This document shows positions 42,606-50,116 of a stretch of DNA of 64,000 nt, one piece after another. Below the pieces are notes generated by a model, which ran no database searches, was not told the origin of the DNA, and saw only the letters and a list, made by a program, of their open reading frames with translations. The stretch spans positions 992,001 through 1,056,000 of the forward strand of contig JBAZEK010000001.1 of assembly GCA_041653995.1 (NCBI GenBank), read 5' to 3'. Position 1 is the first letter of the stretch, and every line of letters begins with the position of its first letter. Made by a program: the position numbers and the translations under genes. The DNA comes from Dehalococcoidia bacterium. GTDB taxonomy: Bacteria > Chloroflexota > Dehalococcoidia > GIF9 > UBA5629.

Positions 42606-42969
42606 GGATTCCCACAGAAGCATGATGCAATTAAGCGCAGGTCACTGAGAAGAGTTACTTCGAAAAGCGGAGAGGGTTGATGACAGTCCGAGATAATTTA
42701 CGCTTTGGTGGGGCATTGTGGACAGTTCCCGAACTCCTGTTTGAGAGCAAAAAGCTTATTTCGGTGCTGCAGCAATTGCTCACTGAAGGCTAACATGACC
42801 TTGTTTCCTTCCCTCCGACAACCACTTGCTCCTCGCCGGGATAAAACCTTTTCGTTTTGCTAAGCAAGACGCTCGAGATTATAAAGGCAGACCACTGACA
42901 GAAATCAAACTTGACAATTTATACCGGAGAAAGCATCTTCAATGTAGATACTATTGAAGGAGGCTTGGA
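42606..42969. other. Gene-poor gap between the XRE operon and mazE
   Basis: This 364-base stretch has no long gene. It contains one 37-codon frame with a ribosome site (listed separately), a TTGACA at 42911-42916 without a convincing -10 box at the right distance, and otherwise no recognised structure. The base composition is more AT-rich than the neighbouring genes. It may be a decayed remnant. Confidence 0.5.
42680..42793 (+). CDS. Possible 37-residue small protein
   Basis: ATG 42680 follows GGAGAGGG by four to five bases and the frame runs to TAA 42791-42793. The peptide is MTVRDNLRFGGALWTVPELL followed by a short helix FESKKLISVLQQLLTEG. No family was recognised. It may be a gene remnant. 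The evidence is only the ribosome site and a plausible helix. Confidence 0.25.
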   Translation: MTVRDNLRFGGALWTVPELLFESKKLISVLQQLLTEG

Positions 42970-43212
42970 TTGAAAGCTCGTATACAGAAATGGGGAAATA
43001 GTCTTGCTTTGCGTATCCCCAAGTCTTTTGCTTCAGAAGCAGGTTTGCAAAGAGAAACCTCTATTGAAATTTCACTATCAGAGGGAAAGCTCATAATAAC
43101 ACCATTGGCTAATCCGAAATTTACTCTTAAACAGCTATTGGCAAAGGTTAATAAAGAGAATTTGCATCATGAGACGGATACTGGCCCCGCCGCAGGTAAC
43201 GAAGCATGGTAA
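42970..43212 (+). CDS. mazE: MazE-type antitoxin (AbrB/SpoVT fold)
   Basis: The 80-residue protein starts at TTG 42970 after GGAGGCTTGGA. KARIQKWGNSLALRIPKSFA (residues 2-21) is the swapped-hairpin DNA-binding domain. The end, HETDTGPAAGNEAW, matches the toxin-binding tail of MazE (ETDWGPPVG-EVW type). The conserved tail Trp of that motif is Thr here. It should neutralise the MazF encoded downstream and repress the operon. Confidence 0.9.
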   Translation: MKARIQKWGNSLALRIPKSFASEAGLQRETSIEISLSEGKLIITPLANPKFTLKQLLAKVNKENLHHETDTGPAAGNEAW

Positions 43213-43552
43213 GCGCTTCACCTATATTCCAAGATGCGGAGACATAGTGTGGATAACCTTAAATCCTCAAGCAGGACATGAACAATCAGGACGCCGCCCC
43301 GCCCTGGTAGTTTCACCTGTTAGTTATAATGATAAGACAGGGTTGGCCGTCCTTTGTCCCATCAGCAGCATTGTCAAGGGCTACCCTTTCGAAGTACTAC
43401 TTCCAGAAGGATCACCAGTGGCGGGGGCAATCTTATCTGACCAGGTAAAAAGCATGGATTGGCGTATTAGAAATGCAGTACTATTATGCACACTGCCTGC
43501 CGGAAATATCTCTGAGGTGCTCTTAAAACTGAACACCTTGTTATCACACTAA
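43169..43552 (+). CDS. mazF: MazF-type endoribonuclease toxin with a displaced start
   Basis: The 127-residue frame contains the whole MazF/PemK core: RCGDIVWITLNPQAGHEQSG, RRPALVVSPVSYNDKTG, CPISSIVKGYPFEVLLPEG and LSDQVKSMDWRIRNA. MazF cuts single-stranded mRNA. The only in-frame start is ATG 43169, giving a 44-base overlap with mazE and about 15 extra N-terminal residues. The canonical MazF start, an ATG inside the last mazE codons, exists at 43206 and begins ATG GTA AGC like other mazF genes, but it is one base out of frame with the rest. This may be a recent indel, a sequencing error or a real shift of start. Confidence 0.85.
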   Translation: MRRILAPPQVTKHGKRFTYIPRCGDIVWITLNPQAGHEQSGRRPALVVSPVSYNDKTGLAVLCPISSIVKGYPFEVLLPEGSPVAGAILSDQVKSMDWRIRNAVLLCTLPAGNISEVLLKLNTLLSH

Positions 43553-43681
43553 ACAAATGCAATAAGGTCGTAGCCGGGTTGCGACTTGGACTACTTTACG
43601 ATACGGCCTAACAACTCTATACCGTTCGCAATATGAGTGTACATGCATAATAAAGTCAGCTTTAAATTCTGACACGCCGGC

Positions 43682-43710
43682 TTGACTGTGCCTTAATTTT
43701 CCCTTAATAT
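43682..43710 (+). promoter_or_regulatory. Promoter of the repeat lipoprotein gene
   Basis: TTGACT (43682-43687), 17 bases and TAATAT (43705-43710), 40 bases before ATG 43750, which has AGGAGG upstream. Confidence 0.6.
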
Positions 43711-43749
43711 TTCGCTCAACCATGACGTGAGGTTTAGGAGGATTGAAAT

Positions 43750-45813
43750 ATGGTGACAATGCTGAGGCTCTGCATAGCCCTGATTATCATTATCGCATTG
43801 GTCCTGCCAGGAACAGGTTGTATTAAATTGGGCAAACTGCCGGGAAAACAGGCCGCGGAAAATAAGACTGCAGCATCAGGCGTCACGGCCGGGGGAACTG
43901 CCGGACAGTCAGGATCACAGGCGCCGGACACGGCGGGCAATCAGCCCGGTCAGGGCGGACAACCGGGCGCCCAACCCTCCGGCCAGGAGGCACAGGTCAT
44001 TACCGGCGGTGGTGGAGTTGCCGTTGCCAACTGGATCGGCACCTGGCAATGCGGCAACTTTAAAATGTATCTGAACCAGGCAGGTGACCGGGTAACTGGG
44101 TGGTACGAGTACGAAAACAGCGACATCGAAGGCACTGCTACCGGCAACACTCTCACCGGTACCTGGACTGTATCAGGTGTTAAATATGGTTTTCAGATTG
44201 TTCAGTCCTCTGACGGCAAATCCTTTTCCGGCCGTTATAACCAGGGAACTTCAAGCAATCAAGGTGGATCATGGTCATGCACAAGGATAAGCACGGCCAT
44301 GCCCACTGCAAAATCATCAGGAGAAAATTCCCAGGTAATCACCCAGGGAGGAGGCGTGGCCGTTGCCAACTGGATCGGCACCTGGCAGTGCGGCAACAAT
44401 AAAATGTACTTGGACCAATCAGGAAATCAGGTGACCGGGTGGTTCGATTCTGAAAATAGCGATATTGAGGGCTTTGCCACAGGCAATACACTTGTGGGTA
44501 CCTGGACCAAGGGCGGAGTCAAATATGATTTCCAACTGGATCAGTCGTCTGACGGTAAATCATTTGCCGGACATTTTCGCCAGGGATCATCAGGCGCATG
44601 GACGGGAGAATGGTTCTGTATACGCACCAGCAGCGCCAGACCTCCGGCGAAACCAGCCACATCATATCCCCCCTCAGCCATACAGACTGCAAGCTGGACA
44701 GGTACATGGGAATGCAATAATTATAAAATGTACCTGACCCAGACAGGCAGCAAGGTGACCGGCTGGACTGAACTGGATAATGGTGACATCGAAGGCTATG
44801 CAACCGGTAACACAATTGTCGGCACCTGGACACTCTCCGGAATTGAATATGATATTCAGCTAAACCAGTCATCCGACGGCAAATCCTTTACAGGCCATTA
44901 CCGTCAGGGTTCATCAGGCAATTGGGCAGGAAGCTGGCCCTGCACTTTTATAACCAACGCACAGCCTCTGCCAAAGTCCGCAGTTCGATCTCAGCCTGCA
45001 CCGACAGCACCCCCCACAAGCTGGACCGGCACATGGCAGTGCGGCCAGAAACAAATATGGCTACTTCAGACGGGCAGCCAGGTCATTGGCTGGTATGATG
45101 AACAGAGCGGTGATATTCAGGGCTATGTCACAGGAAATACACTGGTAGGAACCTGGGCGGACGCCTCGGGTGAAAAAGATATTCAGCTGTCCATGTCCGC
45201 AGACGGGAATGCTTTTTCGGGTCATTACCGCACCAGCCCTTCAGCAAGCTGGATCAGCCACTTCTCCTGCACGAAAAAAAGCGCGGAATTACCCGCACCC
45301 AAAGTAACATTTGATATACAGCCCGTAAGTATTACCAGGGGGATGTCCGCGCAGTTATCCTGGAGCACTATACTGGCTACTTCTGTAGATATTAAACCGG
45401 ACATAGGTCCCTGTGGCGCTAATGGCAAAATAAATGTCAAGCCCGACGCAGACATCTCATATACATTGAGCGCGAGCAACCCATTTGGCGGATCTAAAGT
45501 AACAGTTCCCCTAAAGGTAACATCGCCGAACTGGAGCGGGGAATGGGACTGCGGAAGCTTTGGGCATATGATACTCACCCAATCCGGCAACCAGGTTAAC
45601 GGAATATATACATACCAGGGCGGTAAAATCAGTGGCTATGTTAACGGGAATAAGCTTGCAGGAACGTGGTCTGAGGACCCGACCCATAAAGCTCCTGATG
45701 ATGCGGGTGGTTGCGAATTCACCCAGTCAGCAGATGGTCTTTCCTTTACCGGTTATTATGACTACGGGTTTTCAGGCGCCGTGAGTCCCTGGAACGGGAA
45801 AAGGATTAGATAG
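43750..45813 (+). CDS. Surface lipoprotein with five repeats of a WxGxW-type beta domain
   Basis: The 687-residue protein has a signal with lipobox GTGC (Cys24) and a Gly/Gln-rich linker. Then four tandem units of about 100 residues occur at roughly residues 96-185, 203-292, 315-402 and 420-507. Each contains the order GTWQC, VTGW, D-I-[EQ]-G, TGN-T, GTW and DGKSF[ST]GHYRQG. A bacterial Ig-like segment (about 515-590, FDIQPVSITRGMSAQLSWST) and a fifth, diverged unit (about 595-687, SGEWDCGSFGHMILTQSGNQ) follow. Each unit carries two Cys that may form a disulfide. It looks like a cell-surface binding protein. Ligand is unknown. Internal repeats make this gene prone to copy-number change. Confidence 0.75.
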   Translation: MVTMLRLCIALIIIIALVLPGTGCIKLGKLPGKQAAENKTAASGVTAGGTAGQSGSQAPDTAGNQPGQGGQPGAQPSGQEAQVITGGGGVAVANWIGTWQCGNFKMYLNQAGDRVTGWYEYENSDIEGTATGNTLTGTWTVSGVKYGFQIVQSSDGKSFSGRYNQGTSSNQGGSWSCTRISTAMPTAKSSGENSQVITQGGGVAVANWIGTWQCGNNKMYLDQSGNQVTGWFDSENSDIEGFATGNTLVGTWTKGGVKYDFQLDQSSDGKSFAGHFRQGSSGAWTGEWFCIRTSSARPPAKPATSYPPSAIQTASWTGTWECNNYKMYLTQTGSKVTGWTELDNGDIEGYATGNTIVGTWTLSGIEYDIQLNQSSDGKSFTGHYRQGSSGNWAGSWPCTFITNAQPLPKSAVRSQPAPTAPPTSWTGTWQCGQKQIWLLQTGSQVIGWYDEQSGDIQGYVTGNTLVGTWADASGEKDIQLSMSADGNAFSGHYRTSPSASWISHFSCTKKSAELPAPKVTFDIQPVSITRGMSAQLSWSTILATSVDIKPDIGPCGANGKINVKPDADISYTLSASNPFGGSKVTVPLKVTSPNWSGEWDCGSFGHMILTQSGNQVNGIYTYQGGKISGYVNGNKLAGTWSEDPTHKAPDDAGGCEFTQSADGLSFTGYYDYGFSGAVSPWNGKRIR

Positions 45814-45820
45814 GAGCATT

Positions 45821-45872
45821 ATTGGTTTATGGTAAGTATTTTGGCTTCTATATTTAGTGCCAAATAACCAAT
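45821..45872. terminator. Bipartite inverted repeat after the repeat lipoprotein gene, possible terminator
   Basis: ATTGGTT (45821) pairs with AACCAAT (45866-45872), and inside this TTTGGC (45840-45845) pairs with GCCAAA (45859-45864) around a 13-base AT loop, with an 11-base bulge on the left arm. No T run follows, so termination is only a possibility. Confidence 0.35.
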
Positions 45873-45943
45873 ATCCCATTGAATACCAGTCCATGCTAAA
45901 AAGAGATAAGTGGTGGTAGTATTACCTGGGGGCAGGTCATTTT

Positions 45944-46019
45944 TGGTGGACCTGGGGAGATTCGAACTCCCGACCTCCTGAATGCAAATCAGGCGCTCTC
46001 CCAATTGAGCTACAGGCCC
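45944..46019 (-). tRNA. tRNA-Ala (anticodon TGC)
   Basis: The minus strand folds into a complete cloverleaf. The acceptor is GGGCCTG with CAGGTCC, the D arm contains TAGCTCAATTGGGAGAGC, and the anticodon stem CCTGA/TCAGG holds the loop TTTGCAT, so the anticodon is TGC. The T loop is TTCGAAT. The terminal CCA is encoded (45946-45944). The mature tRNA without CCA spans 45947-46019. Confidence 0.97.
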
Positions 46020-46080
46020 GCAAGACTACATATTATACTAAATCCGCTTCTGTTTGCTAAACGCCAGTGCGGCGATATAG

Positions 46081-46638
46081 CTATTTCTTGCCTTTGGCTG
46101 GTTTAGATGGACGCGGCTCCGGTGAGCCCATCCAGCGCTCGTAGTGCACGCGCTCCGGCTTGAACCTGTCCTCCATGCGCGGCCTCTCGTCCGGATAGCC
46201 TACGGAAACGAGGGCGATCGGCACTATCCTGGTCGGCATGTTGAGCAGTTTCCTCATACCGTTCATCCTTTCCACCACCGGATAGACGCCGACCCACACC
46301 GCCCCCAGTCCCAGATCATGTGCGGCCAGCAGGATGTTCTGCGTGGCCGCCGAGCAGTCCAGCACACCCCTGCCTCTGGTCAGCTCGAGGCCGCTGTCGT
46401 TACACACCAGTATGGCAAGCGCGGCTTCCTTGAGCATATGCGCGTGCGGATGAAAGGTCGGCACCTGTACGAGCGTCTTGCGCTCGGTGATGACCACGAA
46501 ATGCCACGGCTGCTCATTGGCTGCCGAAGGGGCTGCCATCCCGGCCCGCAGGAGTTGCTCGACAACTTCCGCCGGCACGCGGTTATCCGTATATTTCCTG
46601 ATGCTTCTGCGCGTCATGATTGATTCAAATGTTTCCAT
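46081..46638 (-). CDS. Nitroreductase-family flavoprotein (second copy)
   Basis: The 185-residue protein opens METFESIMTRRSIRKYTDNR and has MAAPSAANEQPWHFVVI and HDLGLGAVWVGVYP, like the copy at 30084-30611, from which it differs by a basic PSKPAKGKK tail. It is an FMN-dependent NAD(P)H oxidoreductase by family. The start ATG 46638 has GAGGTGAACC upstream. It lies alone between the tRNA and the GH10 gene, so its substrate cannot be inferred. Confidence 0.88.
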   Translation of the reverse strand: METFESIMTRRSIRKYTDNRVPAEVVEQLLRAGMAAPSAANEQPWHFVVITERKTLVQVPTFHPHAHMLKEAALAILVCNDSGLELTRGRGVLDCSAATQNILLAAHDLGLGAVWVGVYPVVERMNGMRKLLNMPTRIVPIALVSVGYPDERPRMEDRFKPERVHYERWMGSPEPRPSKPAKGKK

Positions 46639-46662
46639 CGGTTCACCTCGTAAGCGCCGGAT

Positions 46663-48144
46663 CTATATACGCCGCCTGACCCTGGCAATCCAGCGCCCGA
46701 TTAAAACGATCAGTGTAATGACTACCGCCGCCAGAACATAAGGCCAGATCATCTCGTAAAGCGGTGTGGGCGGCGGTTGCCTGTATCCGGTTAAATTCAC
46801 CTTGAGCCTGTTGTCCAGTCCGCCGGCTATATGGAAAGTAGTCGCAGTCCTCTTGCCTTCTTTCTCGACAACTATCTTATATGTGCCGTAGAAGCCGCGC
46901 ATTCTGGCGATGCCGTCATCACCCGTGTACACATCGCCGCGCGACCACCATTTATCACGGATAAGAGTCAGCAGGCGGTTATAGGCCGGCTTTTTCGTCA
47001 TATCCATCCGCAACAGCCCGGCCGGCGCCCCCTGCCAGGCGCCACTATCCGACAGGTCCCACCAGGTTATGGCCTGCACGGACGGGTGGCTGAAGAGCAG
47101 TATGTAGAACTTCTCCGCGTAATCAGCCTGCTCGTTCTCGCCTGCAGGTGTGGACGGCCACTCGGACGGCTGCTCCTGGGACGATATGCCCGTCCTGGGC
47201 TTGCCGCTCAACACGGTCACTTCGGTGAAATGAATGGGGGCATCGAAATCCTTGAACCGCTCGCAGGTATCCCAGACTTGGTATAAAGGCCAGTTGCCGC
47301 GGTGCATATGCGATTGTATGCCTATGGCATCGAATTTACCCTTCTGCCTGACGATCCCCTGGAGCAGATCGCTATAATCCTGGTCGGTGCGAAAATCGTT
47401 GATTATGAGCGTCGACGTCGGGCAGGCCGACCTGGCCCAGCCCAGCGCATCCGCGCAGACCGTCACAGGTGTACGCTGGGACATCCACTTGCCCACCCGG
47501 GTGCTCACCTGCGCGCTCATGGTCGGCTCATTCACAACATCCCAATAATCGATCGTTCCGCAGAATTCACCGGCAATCTCCTTGACCCGCTTCTCCTGCG
47601 CTTTTTGCATATCATCGGGCCCGACGGGCGCCCAGCCGGGCACCGATTCAGCCCAGATCAGAGGATGTCCCTTTACCGTGATACCCCTTTTCTCACACCA
47701 TTCCGCAACCATCTCGAGCATAATGGCTGATGACTGGCCCTGCTGCTCTTCATAGCTATCCCAGTAAAAAGGCGCGGTGCCGTAATTGAAAAAAGCGCTC
47801 AATGCTTCAGCCCAGTCCTGGTTGACTGCGGTGGGCCCGTTCTCGGCCAGCGGCGCCAGGCCGGTTCCGAAAAGGAAGTCATGGCTCTGCTGCTCGTAGT
47901 ATACGCGCGCGCCCCTCACAGGAACGTTGTTCTCGTCCAGCACCTGTATAACGCCATCCCCCTTGCGTATCTTCTCGATACGGTCGCCGGCGCTCTGCAT
48001 AATGAACCACTCAAATATCCCATTGTAAGCCTGAATGATGACATTGCCCGCGCTGACCCCAGGCGCCTGGCAGGCCGCCGCAGGCACAAGCAAAGAGACA
48101 ACCACAATGGTCAGCGTCGCTATATAAAAACATCTTCTGTTCAT
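46663..48144 (-). CDS. Membrane-anchored glycoside hydrolase family 10 (endo-beta-1,4-xylanase-like)
   Basis: The 493-residue protein has a signal peptide (residues 5-24, possibly lipidated at Cys25). A small beta domain about residues 60-95 (QVLDENNVPVRGARVYYEQQ) precedes the GH10 barrel. In the barrel KGHPLIWAESVPGW is the substrate loop, WDVVNEP carries the acid/base Glu206 and IHFTEVTVLSG the nucleophile Glu308. A second beta domain and a C-terminal transmembrane helix (about 465-486) with a basic RVRRRI tail follow. I start at ATG 48144, since the longer frame upstream has no signal. GH10 enzymes cut xylan, but in this setting the natural polysaccharide is unknown. Confidence 0.85.
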   Translation of the reverse strand: MNRRCFYIATLTIVVVSLLVPAAACQAPGVSAGNVIIQAYNGIFEWFIMQSAGDRIEKIRKGDGVIQVLDENNVPVRGARVYYEQQSHDFLFGTGLAPLAENGPTAVNQDWAEALSAFFNYGTAPFYWDSYEEQQGQSSAIMLEMVAEWCEKRGITVKGHPLIWAESVPGWAPVGPDDMQKAQEKRVKEIAGEFCGTIDYWDVVNEPTMSAQVSTRVGKWMSQRTPVTVCADALGWARSACPTSTLIINDFRTDQDYSDLLQGIVRQKGKFDAIGIQSHMHRGNWPLYQVWDTCERFKDFDAPIHFTEVTVLSGKPRTGISSQEQPSEWPSTPAGENEQADYAEKFYILLFSHPSVQAITWWDLSDSGAWQGAPAGLLRMDMTKKPAYNRLLTLIRDKWWSRGDVYTGDDGIARMRGFYGTYKIVVEKEGKRTATTFHIAGGLDNRLKVNLTGYRQPPPTPLYEMIWPYVLAAVVITLIVLIGRWIARVRRRI

Positions 48145-48249
48145 TTCCAACCCTGTCAACGAAAATACTTTATCTATTTTAGCACAGCATCCAATCTGTC
48201 TATACCGGCCTGCAGCCGCGAATGCCATTAACCCGACCGATAGTATTTT

Positions 48250-48278
48250 TTGACTATTGTTATAAACATCAATATAAT
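48250..48278 (+). promoter_or_regulatory. Promoter of the ArsR/sulfur operon with possible ArsR operator
   Basis: TTGACT (48250-48255), 17 bases, then a perfect TATAAT (48273-48278). Directly after it the near-repeats TATGATAATATG and TATGGTAATATA (about 48280-48306) could bind the ArsR-type protein encoded next, giving autoregulation. Confidence 0.6.
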
Positions 48279-48323
48279 ATATGATAATATGAGTATATGG
48301 TAATATATTCAGGGAGTAATCAT

Positions 48324-48662
48324 TTGGCTGAATTGAAATTGGACCGGGTCACGCTGTATGAGTTTCATGCTCAGTTCTGCAAGACGCTGGCTGACGCCAA
48401 TCGTTTGCTGATCATCGCAGAACTTGTCGGTGGAGAGAAGTCTGTGACCGATCTGGCGCACAATCTGGGCCTCGGTCAGTCCAATGTGTCGAAGCACCTG
48501 GCGCTGATGAGGGAGCGCGGACTGGTGGAAACCAGGCGTGACGGCGCGTCCATCTACTACTCACTGTCGGACCCCAGAATCTTTAAGGCTATTGAACTGC
48601 TGGTGCAGGTTCAAACCGAACAGGTTGCCAGAAGGCATAGCCTTGCGCAGCACAGCCGCTGA
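48324..48662 (+). CDS. ArsR/SmtB-family winged-helix regulator
   Basis: The 112-residue protein has the ArsR winged helix: FCKTLADANRLLIIAELVGG, then the recognition helix VTDLAHNLGLGQSNVSKHLA (about residues 43-62) and the wing ETRRDGASIYYSL. No metal-binding CxC is seen, so it probably senses a sulfur species or a redox signal rather than arsenic. I choose TTG 48324 because AGGGAG lies seven bases upstream. ATG 48297 in the same frame would leave a leader of only about a dozen bases. It is followed by DsrE-, TusA-, NarI- and DsrK-like genes, which it likely controls. Confidence 0.85.
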   Translation: MAELKLDRVTLYEFHAQFCKTLADANRLLIIAELVGGEKSVTDLAHNLGLGQSNVSKHLALMRERGLVETRRDGASIYYSLSDPRIFKAIELLVQVQTEQVARRHSLAQHSR

Positions 48663-48728
48663 CGCCGTACGGCGTAGTATCAGCTATGAACGTTGGATTT
48701 TAATCAAAAGTTAAGGAGGCTATTCGAA

Positions 48729-49208
48729 ATGGATAACCAGGCAGACGGGGTGACCATAATAGTAATGAGTGGCGACATGGATAAGATAATAGCTGCGTTC
48801 AATATCTCCATTGGCGCCGCAGCTCTGGGCAAAGAAGCTAATATGTTTTTCACATTCTGGGGCATCAAGGCCATTCAGAAGGGCAACCTGACCGGAGACA
48901 GTTTCTTCGGCAAGATGATGGGGCTTCTGAACCGCGGCGGCATTGATCGCATCGGCCCCTCCCGCTTCAACTTCTGGGGCATGGGGAAATGGATGTTCAA
49001 CCAGATGATGAAAATGCATAAGATCACACCCATAGCCGAGCTGCGTCAAACCGCCATCGACCTGGGAGTCAAGCTTCTACCCTGCCAGATGAGTATGGAA
49101 GTAATGGAAATCAAAAAAGAGGATCTCATCGACGAGGCCCAGCCTGCCTGCGGTGTGGCCACCATGCTGGAAATGGCCTACCGCTCCAAGGCGACCCTCT
49201 TTATTTAA
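48729..49208 (+). CDS. DsrE/DsrF/DsrH-like sulfur-carrier family protein
   Basis: The 159-residue protein starts at ATG 48729 behind AAGGAGG. It has the DsrE-like fold: VTIIVMSGDMDKIIAAFNIS at the N-terminus, GKEANMFFTFWGIKAI near residue 35, and cysteines in LLPCQMSMEVM (Cys119) and AQPACGVATMLE (Cys141). These sit where related proteins hold persulfide-carrying cysteines. It is followed after ten bases by a TusA-like gene, its usual partner in sulfur transfer. Confidence 0.85.
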   Translation: MDNQADGVTIIVMSGDMDKIIAAFNISIGAAALGKEANMFFTFWGIKAIQKGNLTGDSFFGKMMGLLNRGGIDRIGPSRFNFWGMGKWMFNQMMKMHKITPIAELRQTAIDLGVKLLPCQMSMEVMEIKKEDLIDEAQPACGVATMLEMAYRSKATLFI

Positions 49209-49218
49209 GGAGCATATT

Positions 49219-49671
49219 ATGTCAGTAGAAAATGAAGTAGTAATGACGCTTAACCTGGAAGGTCTCCTCTGTCCCATCCCGGTAGTTAAAGTCAGCAAAG
49301 CAATGCAGGACCTTCCCGTCGGGGGCGTGCTGGAAGCGACGGCCACCGACCCGGGCGTGCTTGCCGACATCCCCGCCTGGGCGCGCACCACCGGCAACGA
49401 GGTCATCAAGATCGAACGAGAAGGCAAGCTGGTCAAATTTCAGATCCGAAGATTGAAATATTATACCCGCCATGATCGATCTATCGTTGGCTGTTCTCCT
49501 GGTCTCGTTGGCCGTTGCCCTGGCAGGCGTGGCGGTATGGATTTACCAGCTCTTCTCCAGGCCGAGCGCGTGCGATCCATCGCCCGGCAAGGGTTCGGAC
49601 AAGCTGGGAGTACTGTATGCCTTTACACTTGGCATGCTGCCGTGGAAGAAGGAAAGCGCCGGCCTGCATAA
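49219..49671 (+). CDS. TusA-family sulfur carrier with an anomalous C-terminal extension
   Basis: Residues 1-80 are a complete TusA domain: LNLEGLLCPIPVVKVSKAM with the CPxP motif (Cys18), VGGVLEATATDPGVLADIPA and KFQIRRLK. AAGGAG precedes ATG 49219. TusA proteins normally end here, but the frame stays open for another 70 residues to 49671. The extension is Arg/Gly/Cys-rich and lies entirely over the next gene in another frame. A TGA at 49454-49456, one frame over, would give the normal length. Either a one-base indel upstream of it or a genuine overlapping extension explains this. The true product is probably about 79 residues. Confidence 0.75.
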   Translation: MSVENEVVMTLNLEGLLCPIPVVKVSKAMQDLPVGGVLEATATDPGVLADIPAWARTTGNEVIKIEREGKLVKFQIRRLKYYTRHDRSIVGCSPGLVGRCPGRRGGMDLPALLQAERVRSIARQGFGQAGSTVCLYTWHAAVEEGKRRPA

Positions 49672-50116
49672 AATAGTCTATCTAAGGGGTATCTGCTTTC
49701 ACATCGGCATTTTCGCCGGTATAGTGGCGCTAATACTTAGTATCTTCGGCATAGCGGCCGGCAGCACGTTGAACCTGGTGCTGAGCATACTGATGTGGAT
49801 CGGCGCCGTTGCAGGCGTTACAGCAATAATATCACGCGCAACCGAAGCCAACCTGAGGGGGATCAGCCGCCCCGACGATTACATCTCGCCCGCGTTGATC
49901 ACGCTCTTTATGTCCATGGGCGCGCTGCACGCCATGAACCTCGTCGATACCGTGTATTTTTATGCTGCCGCCAGCGTGCTGTGCCTTTACCTCCCCTGGA
50001 GCAAGGTCCGGCACTGCGTTTACTTCTTCTTCATGCGCGGTAAGATCGGCGCGATGATGGGCCATCGAGGTCTGCTGGGCACGACGCAACGACAGACGAG
50101 GAAAGGAACACCATGA
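49472..50116 (+). CDS. NarI/DsrM-like membrane cytochrome b-type subunit
   Basis: The 214-residue protein has five hydrophobic segments: about residues 4-26, 70-92, 95-115, 137-155 and 160-178. Histidines in AGLHKIVYLRGICFHIGIF and SMGALHAMNLVD, and KVRHCVYFFFMRGKIG, are candidate heme ligands or quinone-site residues, as in NarI and DsrM. The gene overlaps the next one, an HdrD/DsrK-like protein, by four bases. Subunits of this type pass electrons between the quinone pool and a DsrK-like partner. The start lies inside the open frame of the TusA gene. Confidence 0.75.
   Translation: MIDLSLAVLLVSLAVALAGVAVWIYQLFSRPSACDPSPGKGSDKLGVLYAFTLGMLPWKKESAGLHKIVYLRGICFHIGIFAGIVALILSIFGIAAGSTLNLVLSILMWIGAVAGVTAIISRATEANLRGISRPDDYISPALITLFMSMGALHAMNLVDTVYFYAAASVLCLYLPWSKVRHCVYFFFMRGKIGAMMGHRGLLGTTQRQTRKGTP

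Noticed and set aside
43553..43680. Hairpin-like sequence with AGGTCGTA and TACGATACGGCCT as an mazEF terminator
   Set aside because: The pairing is imperfect and interrupted, and no T run follows, so it was not listed as a terminator.
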